A DNA stretch of 64,000 nucleotides from Candidatus Accumulibacter necessarius. Its GTDB lineage: Bacteria; Pseudomonadota; Gammaproteobacteria; Burkholderiales; Rhodocyclaceae. A program made the position numbers and the translations under genes. Of this stretch, positions 9,637 through 18,683 are shown one piece after another; within the stretch, counting starts at the first letter, position 1; each line of letters opens with the position of its first letter. Below the pieces are notes generated by a model. It was not told where the DNA came from. It did not search any database and saw only the letters and a program-made list of their open reading frames with translations. Location: positions 167,848 to 231,847 of the forward strand of contig JAFLDL010000001.1 in the NCBI GenBank assembly GCA_017302435.1. The letters run 5' to 3'.

Positions 9637-11064
9637 ATGTCGGAAACTCAGTCAACATACAATTACAAGGTGGTGCGGCAGTTTGCCGTGATGACGGTCG
9701 TCTGGGGAATTGTCGGAATGCTGGTCGGCGTCATCATAGCCGCCCAGCTGGTCTGGCCGGAGCTCAATGTCGGTTGGCTGCATTTCGGCCGCCTGCGTCC
9801 ATTGCACACCAACGCCGTGATCTTCGCCTTCGGCGGCAGCGCATTGTTCGCCACCTCGTATTACGTGGTGCAGCGCACCTGCCATACGCGAATCTTCTCC
9901 GATGGCCTGGCTGCCTTCACCTTCTGGGGCTGGCAATTGGTGATCGTCCTGGCCGCCCTTACCCTGCCGCTGGGGTTTACTCAGGGCAAGGAATACGCCG
10001 AGCTTGAGTGGCCGATCGACATCCTCATCACGCTGGTCTGGGTGGCGTATGCGGTGGTCTTTTTCGGCACCATCGCCAAGCGCAAGGTGACGCACATCTA
10101 TGTCGCCAACTGGTTTTATGGCGGTTTCATCCTCGCCGTGGCGCTGCTGCATCTGGTCAATAGTGCTGCCATCCCGGTCTCGCTGACCAAGTCCTACTCG
10201 GCTTACGCCGGCGTACAGGACGCCATGGTGCAATGGTGGTACGGCCACAACGCGGTCGGCTTTTTCCTCACCGCCGGCTTCCTGGGCATGATGTACTACT
10301 TCGTGCCGAAGCAGGCCGAACGGCCGGTGTACTCGTACCGCCTGTCAGTGGTTCACTTCTGGGCGCTGATCTTCACCTACATGTGGGCCGGTCCGCACCA
10401 CCTGCATTACACCGCGCTGCCGGACTGGACCCAGTCGGTGGGCATGCTGTTCTCGCTGATCCTGCTGGCGCCCTCGTGGGGTGGCATGATCAACGGCGTG
10501 ATGACTCTTTCGGGTGCCTGGCACAAGCTGCGTGATGATCCGATCCTCAAGTTCCTGATCACCTCGCTGTCGTTCTACGGTATGTCCACCTTTGAAGGCC
10601 CGATGATGGCCATCAAGACGGTCAATGCGCTGTCGCACTACACCGACTGGACGGTCGGACACGTGCATTCGGGTGCTCTGGGCTGGGTGGCGATGGTTTC
10701 GATCGGTTCCATCTATTACCTGTTGCCGCGCCTGTTCGGCAAGTCCGAGATGTTCAGTGTCAAGCTGATCACGGTACATTTCTGGGTGGCGACGATCGGC
10801 GTGGTTCTCTACATCGCCTCGATGTGGATTGCCGGCGTGATGCAGGGCCTGATGTGGCGGGCGGTCAACCTCGATGGCACGCTGACCTACAGCTTCGTCG
10901 AATCGGTCAAGGCTTCGTACCCGTTCTGGGCGATCCGTTTCCTCGGGGGCGTTCTTTTCCTCTGCGGCATGCTGATCATGGCCTACAACATGGTCAAGAC
11001 GATTGCCGGTGGCCGGACCGTCGACGACGCACGCGTCCTGCTGCCCGCCGCTCATCACGCCTGA
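9637..11064 (+). CDS. ccoN: cbb3-type cytochrome c oxidase subunit I (CcoN)
   Basis: Catalytic haem b/b3-CuB subunit of the high-affinity terminal oxidase; it reduces oxygen and pumps protons at the inner membrane. The protein has 475 residues and about twelve membrane segments. Metal-ligand histidines are in typical contexts ([41 protein letters not shown]). The start at 9637 is preceded by GAGGTGAG; an earlier in-frame start would add 22 atypical residues. It leads the operon ccoNOQP and is very likely controlled by the FNR box about 110 bases upstream. Confidence 0.98.
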   Translation: MSETQSTYNYKVVRQFAVMTVVWGIVGMLVGVIIAAQLVWPELNVGWLHFGRLRPLHTNAVIFAFGGSALFATSYYVVQRTCHTRIFSDGLAAFTFWGWQLVIVLAALTLPLGFTQGKEYAELEWPIDILITLVWVAYAVVFFGTIAKRKVTHIYVANWFYGGFILAVALLHLVNSAAIPVSLTKSYSAYAGVQDAMVQWWYGHNAVGFFLTAGFLGMMYYFVPKQAERPVYSYRLSVVHFWALIFTYMWAGPHHLHYTALPDWTQSVGMLFSLILLAPSWGGMINGVMTLSGAWHKLRDDPILKFLITSLSFYGMSTFEGPMMAIKTVNALSHYTDWTVGHVHSGALGWVAMVSIGSIYYLLPRLFGKSEMFSVKLITVHFWVATIGVVLYIASMWIAGVMQGLMWRAVNLDGTLTYSFVESVKASYPFWAIRFLGGVLFLCGMLIMAYNMVKTIAGGRTVDDARVLLPAAHHA

Positions 11065-11076
11065 CAGGGGAAAGAA

Positions 11077-11691
11077 ATGAAACTTACGCAAGATGCAATT
11101 GAACGCAATGTCGGGCTGATGGTACTGCTGACCCTGCTGGTGGTCAGCGTCGGTGGTCTGGTCGAGATCGTGCCGCTCTTCTTCCAGAAGTCCACCACCG
11201 AGCCGGTGACCGGGCTCAAGCCCTACGATCCGGTTCGTCTGACCGGGCGTGATGTCTATATCCGTGAAGGCTGCTTCCTTTGCCACTCACAGATGATTCG
11301 CCCCTTCCGCGCGGAAACCGAACGCTATGGGCATTATTCGGTTGCGGGTGAGTTCGTCTATGATCATCCGTTCCAGTGGGGTTCCAAGCGGACTGGCCCG
11401 GACCTGCATCGAGTCGGCGGGCGTTACTCGGATGAATGGCATCGCGCGCACTTGATCAATCCGCGTGACGTGGTTCCCGAGTCCAACATGCCTGCCTTTG
11501 CTTTCCTCGAGAAGGCGGCGGCCGATGCGAACAGCATCGAGAGCAAGATGCACGCTCTGCGCAAGGTCGGTGTTCCGTATACCGACGACGAAATTGCCGG
11601 GGCCAGAAAGCAGCTCGAAGGCAAGAGCGAACTTGACGCTCTCGTTGCCTACCTGCAGGGCATGGGCCTCGAAATGAAGAACGTGAAGTAG
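11077..11691 (+). CDS. ccoO: cbb3-type cytochrome c oxidase subunit II (CcoO)
   Basis: Membrane-anchored monohaem cytochrome c that passes electrons from CcoP to CcoN. The protein has 204 residues: an N-terminal membrane helix at about residues 12-32, then a periplasmic domain with one CxxCH haem site (CFLCH, followed by SQMIRPF). The usual distal methionine contexts (ESNMPAF) are present. It lies 12 bases after ccoN. Confidence 0.98.
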   Translation: MKLTQDAIERNVGLMVLLTLLVVSVGGLVEIVPLFFQKSTTEPVTGLKPYDPVRLTGRDVYIREGCFLCHSQMIRPFRAETERYGHYSVAGEFVYDHPFQWGSKRTGPDLHRVGGRYSDEWHRAHLINPRDVVPESNMPAFAFLEKAAADANSIESKMHALRKVGVPYTDDEIAGARKQLEGKSELDALVAYLQGMGLEMKNVK

Positions 11692-11694
11692 GCC

Positions 11695-11889
11695 ATGGAC
11701 ATCAACGATCTGAGATCCATCGTCACCGTCGTTTCCCTGTTGACTTTCCTCGGGATCGTCTGGTGGGCTTACGGCGTGAAAGGCAACAAGAAGCGCTTCG
11801 AGGAAGCGGCCATGCTGCCGTTCAGCGATGAAGAGGCGGATCGGCTGGAACTGGGGCTGGATCGCAACGGACAAAGGAAAGCATCATGA
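11695..11889 (+). CDS. ccoQ: cbb3-type cytochrome oxidase subunit CcoQ
   Basis: Small membrane subunit thought to stabilise the cbb3 complex. It has 64 residues, one membrane helix at about residues 9-27 and a charged tail containing LPFSDEEADRLE, typical of CcoQ. It begins 3 bases after ccoO, and its stop overlaps the ccoP start (ATGA). Confidence 0.93.
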   Translation: MDINDLRSIVTVVSLLTFLGIVWWAYGVKGNKKRFEEAAMLPFSDEEADRLELGLDRNGQRKAS

Positions 11890-12797
11890 ACGATTTTGTT
11901 AATCAGTTTTGGAACTGGTACGTCATTCTTCTCGTGTTGGTCAGCATCATTGCCTGCGGCGTGCTGTTGTGGACGCAAAGCAGTCCGCCTGCCGGCAGCA
12001 AGGTCGACACCACCGGGCATGTATGGGACGAGACGCTTGAGGAATACAACAATCCCCTGCCCAAATGGTGGATGTGGCTGTTCTATATCACGGTGATTTT
12101 TTCGCTGGTCTACGCCGTGCTCTATCCGACACTCGGCAGTTTCCCGGGGCTCCTCGGCTGGTCGTCCAGTGGCCAGTGGGCAAAGGAAATGGCAAAGTTC
12201 GACGAGCAGACCAGACCGCTCTATGCCAAGTACATGAAGACGGATCTCAAGGCGCTGGCTGCCGACAAGGAGGCCAACGAGACCGGCAAGCGCCTGTACC
12301 TGACCTACTGCATGCAGTGCCATGGTGCTGATGCACGCGGCTCGAAGGGCTTCCCGAATCTTGCCGATAACGACTGGCAGTGGGGTGGCGAACCGGCCCA
12401 GATTGTCGAGACGATCAGCGCCGGCCGCATGGGGGTGATGCCGCCGCACGCTCAGCTCGGTGCCGAAACGATCAAGGATCTGGCTGCCTATGTACGTTCG
12501 CTGTCCGCTTTGCCGGCTGATCCGGTGCGCGTCGCCAAGGGGCAGGAAGCCTTCAACAGTGCCGGCTGCTCGGGCTGTCACGGGCCGGATGGCAAGGGCA
12601 TGCATGCGCTGGGGGCTCCAAACCTGACCGACAAGGTCTGGCTCTATGGTAGTTCCGAGGCAACGATCATCGAGACCATCACCAAGGGCCGCACTAACCA
12701 GATGCCGGCCTGGAAAGAGTTCCTCGGTGACGAAAAGGTGCATGTTCTTTCTGCCTATGTCCTGAGCCTGAGCCCTGACGCCGCTGCCAGCAAGTAA
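11886..12797 (+). CDS. ccoP: cbb3-type cytochrome c oxidase subunit III (CcoP), dihaem
   Basis: Membrane-anchored dihaem cytochrome c that receives electrons for cbb3 oxidase. The 303-residue protein has an N-terminal helix, a second helix around residues 58-78 (the long-type CcoP form with WDETLEEYNNPLPKWW between them), and two haem sites, CMQCH and CSGCH. It is translationally coupled to ccoQ. A GC-rich imperfect hairpin follows the stop (near 12810-12835) without a T-run. Confidence 0.98.
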   Translation: MNDFVNQFWNWYVILLVLVSIIACGVLLWTQSSPPAGSKVDTTGHVWDETLEEYNNPLPKWWMWLFYITVIFSLVYAVLYPTLGSFPGLLGWSSSGQWAKEMAKFDEQTRPLYAKYMKTDLKALAADKEANETGKRLYLTYCMQCHGADARGSKGFPNLADNDWQWGGEPAQIVETISAGRMGVMPPHAQLGAETIKDLAAYVRSLSALPADPVRVAKGQEAFNSAGCSGCHGPDGKGMHALGAPNLTDKVWLYGSSEATIIETITKGRTNQMPAWKEFLGDEKVHVLSAYVLSLSPDAAASK

Positions 12798-12949
12798 GTT
12801 GTCTTTGACAACGGGGCGGCGTGGCCGCTCCGTCCTACGGGCCCAGGATGGCGCTGCCCTGACGCCATCCAGCAGGCACGACTGGCCGGCGTAAGCGCAA
12901 CGTCCGGCCCGGATTTGTCGCGCGGCGTTGCAATCCAATTCGGCTTTGG

Positions 12950-12990
12950 CTGATTCAGATCAAGTTCACTCTCGCACCAGAACGTAATAT
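12950..12990 (+). promoter_or_regulatory. FNR box and -10 upstream of ccoG
   Basis: CTGATTCAGATCAA (12950-12963) differs from TTGAT-N4-ATCAA at one base. TAATAT (12985-12990) is a good -10 placed so that the site centre lies about 41 bases before the expected start near 12997. This gives ccoGH and the small gene after it their own oxygen-responsive promoter. Confidence 0.7.
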
Positions 12991-13031
12991 TAGAGTTTGC
13001 TGTAATTTTGAAATCGATTGGAGCCGAGATC

Positions 13032-14447
13032 ATGGACCAGGCGGCCGGAAGCAAGGCCAAGGCAATTCCCATCAACGTCGATACCTTGTACGAGAAGCAC
13101 AAGACCGTCTACGTCCGCAGCGTCACAGGGTTCTTCAATAACTGGCGCTGGGCGATGGTCTTCTTTACCCAGGCTCTGTTCTATGGCCTGTGCTGGCTGG
13201 AGTGGGGCGGACGGCAGGCGGTGCTCTTTCATATCGTCGAACGCAAGTTCTACATTTTTGGCCTGGTCTTCTGGCCGCAGGACGTCATCTACCTGGCGAT
13301 TCTGCTGGTGATTTCCGCCTATGGCCTGTTCCTGGTCACCGCCGTGGGCGGGCGACTCTTCTGCGGCTATGCTTGTCCGCAGACGGTCTATACCGAGATT
13401 CTGCTGTGGATCGAGCGCAAGATCGAGGGTGAACGCCCCGCCCGCATGAAACTCGACGCGCAGCCGATGAATCCGCGCAAGCTTCGGCTGAAGCTCATCA
13501 AGCATTCGCTGTGGCTGGTGATTGCTCTGTGGACAGGGATCACCTTTGTCGGCTATTTCACGCCGATCAAGGATCTGCTGGCGGCGATCGCTGCTTTCGA
13601 TCTCGGCCCCTGGGAAGCTTTCTGGATCCTTTTCTACGCCGCGTTCCTTTACCTCATGGCGGGCTTCCTGCGCGAGCAGGTCTGCAAGTACATGTGTCCG
13701 TATGCCCGCTTCCAGGGCGTGATGTTCGACCCGGATACCCTGATCATCAGCTACGACCCCGAGCGGGGGGAGCCGCGGGGATTGCGCAAGAAGGGATCCG
13801 CCGCGACGGCGCAGCCACTCGGCGACTGTGTGGACTGCAGCATATGTGTTCAGGTCTGCCCGACAGGCATCGACATCCGCAATGGCCTGCAGCTCGAATG
13901 CATTGCCTGCGCGGCATGCGTCGATGCCTGCGATCAGGTGATGGACAAGGTTGGCTCGCCGCGTGGCCTGATTCGCTACTCGACCGAGAATGCCCTGGCG
14001 AAACACTATACGGCAAAGGACATGTTTGCCCACCTGTTGCGGGCGAGAACGCTGTTGTACACCAGCATTCTGCTGGCGATCATTTTTGCGGCCGTGTGGA
14101 GTCTTGCCCACCGCGTGCCCCTGAAGGTTGACGTTTTGCGTGACCGGTCGACCTTGTCGCGCGAGGCAGACGACGGGCGCATCGAGAACGTCTTCAGGCT
14201 GCACATCTCGAACACCGACGAAGCGAAACATCGTTATGTGATCAGTGTCAGTGGTATCGACGGTATTGATATCGTCGGCGAGCGTCTGGTGGAGGTGCCG
14301 TCGGCTTCATCGACGACTGTCGCACTATCGGCGCGGGTCGAGCCGGGGGCGGGCAAGAAGGGTTCGAACCAGATCTTTTTTGACATCAGGGCCGAGGGTG
14401 ACGATGAGATTGCGGTGCGCGAGAAGGCGAGCTTCTTCCTGCCATGA
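13032..14447 (+). CDS. ccoG: Cytochrome oxidase accessory ferredoxin-like protein CcoG/FixG
   Basis: Membrane iron-sulfur protein of the cbb3 biogenesis set, reported in other organisms to reduce copper for CcoN assembly. The 471-residue protein has several membrane helices with a CGYACPQTVYTE motif, an EQVCKYMCPYARFQ motif, and a ferredoxin domain with two [4Fe-4S] sites (CVDCSICVQVCPTGID; CIACAACVDACDQVMD). An Ig-like C-terminal domain follows. The ATG at 13032 has a GGAG site about 10 bases upstream; an ATG 24 bases earlier is possible. Its stop overlaps the ccoH start. Confidence 0.96.
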   Translation: MDQAAGSKAKAIPINVDTLYEKHKTVYVRSVTGFFNNWRWAMVFFTQALFYGLCWLEWGGRQAVLFHIVERKFYIFGLVFWPQDVIYLAILLVISAYGLFLVTAVGGRLFCGYACPQTVYTEILLWIERKIEGERPARMKLDAQPMNPRKLRLKLIKHSLWLVIALWTGITFVGYFTPIKDLLAAIAAFDLGPWEAFWILFYAAFLYLMAGFLREQVCKYMCPYARFQGVMFDPDTLIISYDPERGEPRGLRKKGSAATAQPLGDCVDCSICVQVCPTGIDIRNGLQLECIACAACVDACDQVMDKVGSPRGLIRYSTENALAKHYTAKDMFAHLLRARTLLYTSILLAIIFAAVWSLAHRVPLKVDVLRDRSTLSREADDGRIENVFRLHISNTDEAKHRYVISVSGIDGIDIVGERLVEVPSASSTTVALSARVEPGAGKKGSNQIFFDIRAEGDDEIAVREKASFFLP

Positions 14448-14995
14448 ACAGCAAGCTGAATGCCCGCGCCCAGCCGTGGTACCGTGAGCCCTGGCCGTGG
14501 CTGCTGATGCTGGGGCCAGTAGTGGTTATCTTGGCGGGTTTTGTGACCGCTTATCTGGCAGTCGTCAGCAATGACGGCCTGGTCGAGGACGACTACTACA
14601 AGCAGGGCCTGGCGGTGAACCAGCGTACGGCGCGCGCTCAGCGGGCTGCCGAGTTGGGAATCGAGGCTCAACTGCTGCTGGGCGGCGCTGGTGACCGAGT
14701 TCGCGCCCTGCTGCGCGGCAAGGAGGGCTTCCACCTGCCGGAAGTGTTGAACCTGCGCATTGTGCATCCGACGCGCCCGGGTTTCGACCAGAAGGTGGTT
14801 CTGCGTTCCGAGGGGGGCGGGGTCTATACAGGTGCTCTGGCGCCCCTGCAGGGCCGCTGGCATGTAACGCTCGAGGACGACAGGCAGGAGTGGCGACTGG
14901 CGGGCGATTGGCTAACCGAGTCGCAGGCGGTGTTGCGCTTGACGGCATCGGCCAGGGCAGAGAGTGTTTCGCAGACAGATTCAGAGGGGAGGTAG
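14444..14995 (+). CDS. ccoH: FixH/CcoH family protein
   Basis: Membrane assembly factor of cbb3 oxidase. The 183-residue protein has a single membrane helix at about residues 18-42. The family sequence NDGLVEDDYYKQGLAVN follows, then a periplasmic beta-rich domain (FHLPEVLNLRIVHPT... GRWHVTLEDD). It overlaps ccoG by 4 bases. The C-terminal 20 residues are low-complexity. Confidence 0.93.
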   Translation: MNSKLNARAQPWYREPWPWLLMLGPVVVILAGFVTAYLAVVSNDGLVEDDYYKQGLAVNQRTARAQRAAELGIEAQLLLGGAGDRVRALLRGKEGFHLPEVLNLRIVHPTRPGFDQKVVLRSEGGGVYTGALAPLQGRWHVTLEDDRQEWRLAGDWLTESQAVLRLTASARAESVSQTDSEGR

Positions 14996-14998
14996 GAG

Positions 14999-15136
14999 AT
15001 GGCTTGGGATCTTTTGTTTACGAGTGATTACGGTTTGTTCAGCGTGTTCGTGATCGTCTTCATCATTGGTATGGCGATCTGGTTTCCGTATTTCTTCAAG
15101 AAGAAAATGCGCGAGGACGAGCAAGCGAGAAGATAG
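14999..15136 (+). CDS. DUF3149 small membrane protein
   Basis: A 45-residue protein: MAWDLLFTSDYGLFS, then one membrane helix (about residues 14-32) and a basic-acidic tail ending QARR. The N-terminus and the YFFKKKM motif after the helix fit DUF3149, a family of small membrane proteins often found after ccoH. It follows ccoH by 3 bases with a GGAGGTAGGAG ribosome binding site. Its function is unknown; the position suggests a cbb3-related role. Confidence 0.85.
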   Translation: MAWDLLFTSDYGLFSVFVIVFIIGMAIWFPYFFKKKMREDEQARR

Positions 15137-15827
15137 GCCGGCTTCCCGTCGTCTGCTGCTCGCGCTGACGGTATCGGTGCTGGCGCACGCGGGTCTGTTG
15201 TCGACCGCCTTCAGGTTTTCTCCGGTGCGTTTTGAATTGGCGGCGGCGCCAGTTCAGGTCGTGCTTCAGGTCTCGCACAGGGGCGTGCCGGCCGGAGCTG
15301 CAGTGGCACAAAGGCCGGCGACGGGCGCTGCCGATGATCGGTTGTCAGCCGCGCCAGAGGCGTCGCGACAGCCGGTTGAGCCGGCACGACGGGCCGTGGT
15401 GCGTGCAGCTGTCCCCGAGCCGGCGCCGATGGCCGTGGCAAAGCCCGTGCCCGATCGCTCGTTGCTTCCCGATGCCACGCCTGCTCCCGGGGGTGGCCCT
15501 GCGGCGGTGCGTGAAGGCGTCAGCCCGGATGATCTGCGCCAGTATCGGCTGGCGCTGGCAATGGCAGCCCGTCGCTTCAAACGCTATCCACCACTGGCCC
15601 GCGAGCGCGGCTGGGAGGGAAGGGTCGAGGTGGCGGTGAGCGTGAGCCCATGGCAGCCTGGCCCGCAGTCTTCGCTTGTCCACTCAAGCGGGCATGCCGC
15701 ACTGGATGAGCAGGCTCTGTCGATGATCGCGCAGGCTTCGGCGACCACGATGCTGCCTGAAAGTCTGAAGGGTAGGGACTTCCGCGTCCTGCTGCCAATC
15801 GAATTCACCCTTGACGATGATCGCTGA
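15066..15827 (+). CDS. TonB family energy transducer-like protein
   Basis: The layout is that of TonB: a basic N-terminus, one membrane anchor (SRRLLLALTVSVLAHAGLLS), a proline/alanine-rich spacer, and a C-terminal TonB domain (about the last 85 residues, with YPPLARERGWEGRVEVAVSV). Such proteins carry proton-motive energy from the inner membrane to outer-membrane receptors. The start is uncertain. The frame has only non-ATG options; TTG at 15066 would overlap the DUF3149 gene by 71 bases, and a start nearer the anchor is possible. No exbB or exbD is nearby. It meets the Nudix gene tail to tail with a 23-base overlap. Confidence 0.8.
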   Translation: MVWRSGFRISSRRKCARTSKREDRPASRRLLLALTVSVLAHAGLLSTAFRFSPVRFELAAAPVQVVLQVSHRGVPAGAAVAQRPATGAADDRLSAAPEASRQPVEPARRAVVRAAVPEPAPMAVAKPVPDRSLLPDATPAPGGGPAAVREGVSPDDLRQYRLALAMAARRFKRYPPLARERGWEGRVEVAVSVSPWQPGPQSSLVHSSGHAALDEQALSMIAQASATTMLPESLKGRDFRVLLPIEFTLDDDR

Positions 15828-16368
15828 CCGGTACCGCCGGACGCGGTAGGTCGTCTTCATGAAAAACAAAGCGCCCCGCCTTGCGGTCAGCGAAATAGGC
15901 TTGCAGGCACAGCGTGACGCTCTGGAAGGCCAGAGACTGCCACGGCAGGGTCTGTTCGGAGAACAACCCGGTTTCCAGGGTTTCGAGGCCGGCGGCGAAG
16001 CTAGTATCGAGCAGCCGAGCCCGATAGAACAGATGCACCTGGTTGATGTGCGGCACATTGACCAGCGAAAAGAGCTGCTGGATGTCGACCCGGGCACAGG
16101 CTTCCTCCAGTGTTTCCCGGATGGCGGCCTGGGTCGTCGATTCACCGTTTTCCATGAAGCCGGCCGGCAGGGTCCATAAGCCGTAACGTGGTGCAATCGA
16201 ACGTCGACAGAGGAGAATCTGGTCCTGCCACTCGGCAATGCAGCCGACCACAAGCTTCGGGTTGACGTAATGAATCGTCCCGCAGCGCTGGCACACGTGA
16301 CGTGGCAGGTTGTCGCCGTCGGGAATCAGCAGCTTCACCGTGTCGCCGCATTGACTGCAGAAATTCAT
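15805..16368 (-). CDS. Nudix hydrolase with N-terminal zinc ribbon
   Basis: The 187-residue protein starts with a rubredoxin-like zinc ribbon (MNFCSQCG, then HVCQRCGTIHY). A Nudix domain follows with the complete box (GFMENGESTTQAAIRETLEEACARV, covering GX5EX7REUXEEXGU). This combination occurs in NADH-pyrophosphatase-like and related Nudix proteins; the substrate cannot be told. The ATG at 16368 is chosen because it starts directly at the zinc ribbon; an in-frame ATG 18 codons upstream exists. It is a monocistronic gene divergent from motA. Confidence 0.9.
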   Translation of the reverse strand: MNFCSQCGDTVKLLIPDGDNLPRHVCQRCGTIHYVNPKLVVGCIAEWQDQILLCRRSIAPRYGLWTLPAGFMENGESTTQAAIRETLEEACARVDIQQLFSLVNVPHINQVHLFYRARLLDTSFAAGLETLETGLFSEQTLPWQSLAFQSVTLCLQAYFADRKAGRFVFHEDDLPRPAVPVSDHRQG

Positions 16369-16707
16369 CCGTGGAGTTCCTTCAACCGTTGCCTGATCAT
16401 CCGGCAAGTCTATATGATTCATCCGGAGAGGGAACGCCCGAGAGCGGCCTTTTGGCCCGATCGTGGCCTTGCCGCCTGTCGGAGATGCGGCTGGCGACGG
16501 GGGAAGGTTCTCGCTGCTCTATCGGTGGCCGTCAGTCGGCTTGCGGAAGCAATCTCCCGCGGGTGCCAGGGAATCCGCGACCGGCATCCTGATGCCGTGG
16601 CTCGGGGATTGTCCTCAGCCAGTGGTTCGCAATCTGGCTACAATGCGGGACAATGGTTAGGTTCGGTCGGCGGCGTTCATCGAGGGCGCCATGACAAGGG
16701 GGGGTGG
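16369..16707. other. Intergenic region between the Nudix gene and motA
   Basis: These 339 bases hold no credible gene. Visible elements are a short hairpin (CGGCAT, loop CCTG, ATGCCG, about 16579-16594) and a TACAAT hexamer near 16639 that could be the motA -10, though no good -35 accompanies it. I looked for a flagellar sigma-28 promoter and a riboswitch-like fold and saw neither. Confidence 0.5.
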
Positions 16708-17565
16708 ATGTTTCTGATTGTTGGTTACGTGATCATTCTGGCCTCGGCATTGGGAACCTATGCCGTGCACGGCAGCCTCGCGGCGCTCTGGGTACCACTC
16801 GAGTATATTGCCATCGTCGGCCTGACCGTCGGTGGTTTCGTGGCCTCCAACGACATCAAGATCATCAAGTCGACGGTCGGCGCCTTACCCGGAATATTCA
16901 AGGGATCGAAGTTCACCAGGATCCTTTACGTCGATCTGCTGGCGATGCTTTTCGAGGTCCTGGTCAAGGTCCGCAAGGAAGGCCTGATGTCGATCGAGAA
17001 CGACGTCGAGAACCCGCAAGAGAGCCCGATATTCACCAAGTATCCGGTGCTTTCCAGCGACCATCATGTGATGGAATTCATCACTGATTATCTGCGGATG
17101 ATGGTTGGCGGCAACCTCAATGCCATCGAAATCGAGAGCCTGATGGATATCGAGATCGAGACGCACCACCACGAGGTTGAGACGCCGGGCCACGTGGTCT
17201 CCAAGGTGGCTGACGCGGTGCCGGCTTTCGGTATCATTGTCGCGGTCATGGGGGTGGTGAACGTCATGGGCTCGGTCGGCGAGCCGCCGGCGGTGCTGGG
17301 CAAGATGATCGGCGGGGCTCTGGTGGGTACCTTTCTGGGTATTCTCATTGCCTATGGTTTCGTCTCGCCGGTGGCCAACCTGCTTGAGCAAAAGGCGCAG
17401 GAGGGTTCCAAGATCTACCAGGTCATCAAGGTTGTGCTGTTGGCGTCGATGTCTGGTTATGCGCCACAAGTGGCGGTCGAGTTCGGGCGCAAGGCGCTGG
17501 CTGCCGGGGTACGTCCGACTTTCCGTGAGCTGGAGGAAGAACTCAAGGCCCGCAAGGGCAAGTGA
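16708..17565 (+). CDS. motA: Flagellar motor stator protein MotA
   Basis: Proton-channel stator subunit of the flagellar motor. The 285-residue protein has the four membrane helices of the family: two near the N-terminus, and a pair at about residues 165-220 containing DAVPAFGIIVAVMGVV and GKMIGGALVGTFLGILIAYG. Between them is the large cytoplasmic loop. The ATG at 16708 follows a GGGGGGTGG ribosome binding site and gives the standard MFLIVGYVIIL start. motB follows after 30 bases. No other flagellar or chemotaxis genes are near. Confidence 0.96.
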   Translation: MFLIVGYVIILASALGTYAVHGSLAALWVPLEYIAIVGLTVGGFVASNDIKIIKSTVGALPGIFKGSKFTRILYVDLLAMLFEVLVKVRKEGLMSIENDVENPQESPIFTKYPVLSSDHHVMEFITDYLRMMVGGNLNAIEIESLMDIEIETHHHEVETPGHVVSKVADAVPAFGIIVAVMGVVNVMGSVGEPPAVLGKMIGGALVGTFLGILIAYGFVSPVANLLEQKAQEGSKIYQVIKVVLLASMSGYAPQVAVEFGRKALAAGVRPTFRELEEELKARKGK

Positions 17566-17595
17566 GTAGCGCTTCTGCGACCGATGGGGGACTGA

Positions 17596-18558
17596 ATGAG
17601 CGACGATATACGGCCAATAGTCATCAAGCGCGTGAAAAAGGTGACAGGCGGTCACCATGGTGGCGCCTGGAAGATTGCCTATGCCGATTTCGTCACCGCG
17701 ATGATGGCTTTTTTCCTGCTCATGTGGTTGCTGGGTTCCACCGCCAGCGGTGACCTGAAAGGGATCGCCGATTACTTTCAGAATCCGCTCAAGATCGCCT
17801 CGCAAGGGGGTTCGGGAACCGGTGACAGCTCGAGTGTTCTGAAGGGTGGCGGCAAGGACCTGACGCGCAGTGCCGGTCAGGTCAAGGGTGGCGACATCGA
17901 TGCCAAGAGCAAGACCGTGAACCTCAAGGAGACCAACGCCGAACAGGCGCGCAAGGAGTTCGAGGAGCGCGAGAAGGTAGTGCTCGGCGAACTCAAGCAG
18001 AGTATCGAGAGGCTGATCGAAAGCAATCCCGCACTCAAGCAGTTCAAGAACCAGCTCCTGATAGACATCACCAGCGAGGGTTTGCGGATTCAGATCGTCG
18101 ATGAGCAGAACCGCCCCATGTTCGATACCAGTAGCGCCGAGCTGAAGGCGTACACCCGCGTCATTCTGCGCGAGATAGGCAAGGCGCTTAATGCCGTACC
18201 GAACAAGTTGAGTCTGTCGGGTCACACCGATGCAGCCCAGTTCGGCGGTGGCGACAAGGGCTTTTCGAACTGGGAGCTATCGGCCAATCGCGCGAACGCT
18301 TCCCGGCGCGAGTTGATTTTGGGCGGGATGGATGAGCACAAGGTACTGCGCGTCGTAGGACTCGCTTCCACGGTTCTGTTTGACAAGAACGATCCGTTGA
18401 GCTCGATCAATCGCCGGATCAGTATAGTCGTCCTGAACAGACGGGCGGAAGAGTCCCTGTTGCAGGAAGACGGCAAGGTCGACGCGGTCGAGGTGGGGGG
18501 CCAGGGACTCGACGCCAAGAGTATTGCTCCTCAGGTGGGTTCCGGCAGCAACGGTTGA
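17596..18558 (+). CDS. motB: Flagellar motor stator protein MotB
   Basis: Peptidoglycan-anchored stator partner of MotA. The 320-residue protein has one N-terminal membrane helix beginning AYADFVTAMMAFFLLMWLLG, with the proton-carrying Asp at residue 31, a plug/linker region, and a C-terminal OmpA-like peptidoglycan-binding domain (LSLSGHTDAAQFGG, then NWELSANRANASRREL). The last 45 residues are a variable tail. It forms an operon with motA. Confidence 0.96.
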   Translation: MSDDIRPIVIKRVKKVTGGHHGGAWKIAYADFVTAMMAFFLLMWLLGSTASGDLKGIADYFQNPLKIASQGGSGTGDSSSVLKGGGKDLTRSAGQVKGGDIDAKSKTVNLKETNAEQARKEFEEREKVVLGELKQSIERLIESNPALKQFKNQLLIDITSEGLRIQIVDEQNRPMFDTSSAELKAYTRVILREIGKALNAVPNKLSLSGHTDAAQFGGGDKGFSNWELSANRANASRRELILGGMDEHKVLRVVGLASTVLFDKNDPLSSINRRISIVVLNRRAEESLLQEDGKVDAVEVGGQGLDAKSIAPQVGSGSNG

Positions 18559-18683
18559 AGAGAAAGTCACCGGCATCCGTCTGGCGAAGAGTTTGTTGTG
18601 GCCATCGGCAGCCCGGCAGTGGCCGGATAGCAACCGGGCAGGGATTTTCTGAGGCCTGCCCATCTCGTGGGAGGTGGAACCAG

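Noticed and set aside
16708-18558. motAB as part of a larger flagellar cluster
   Set aside because: Neighbours on both sides are unrelated (Nudix hydrolase, isoamylase) and no sigma-28 promoter was seen.
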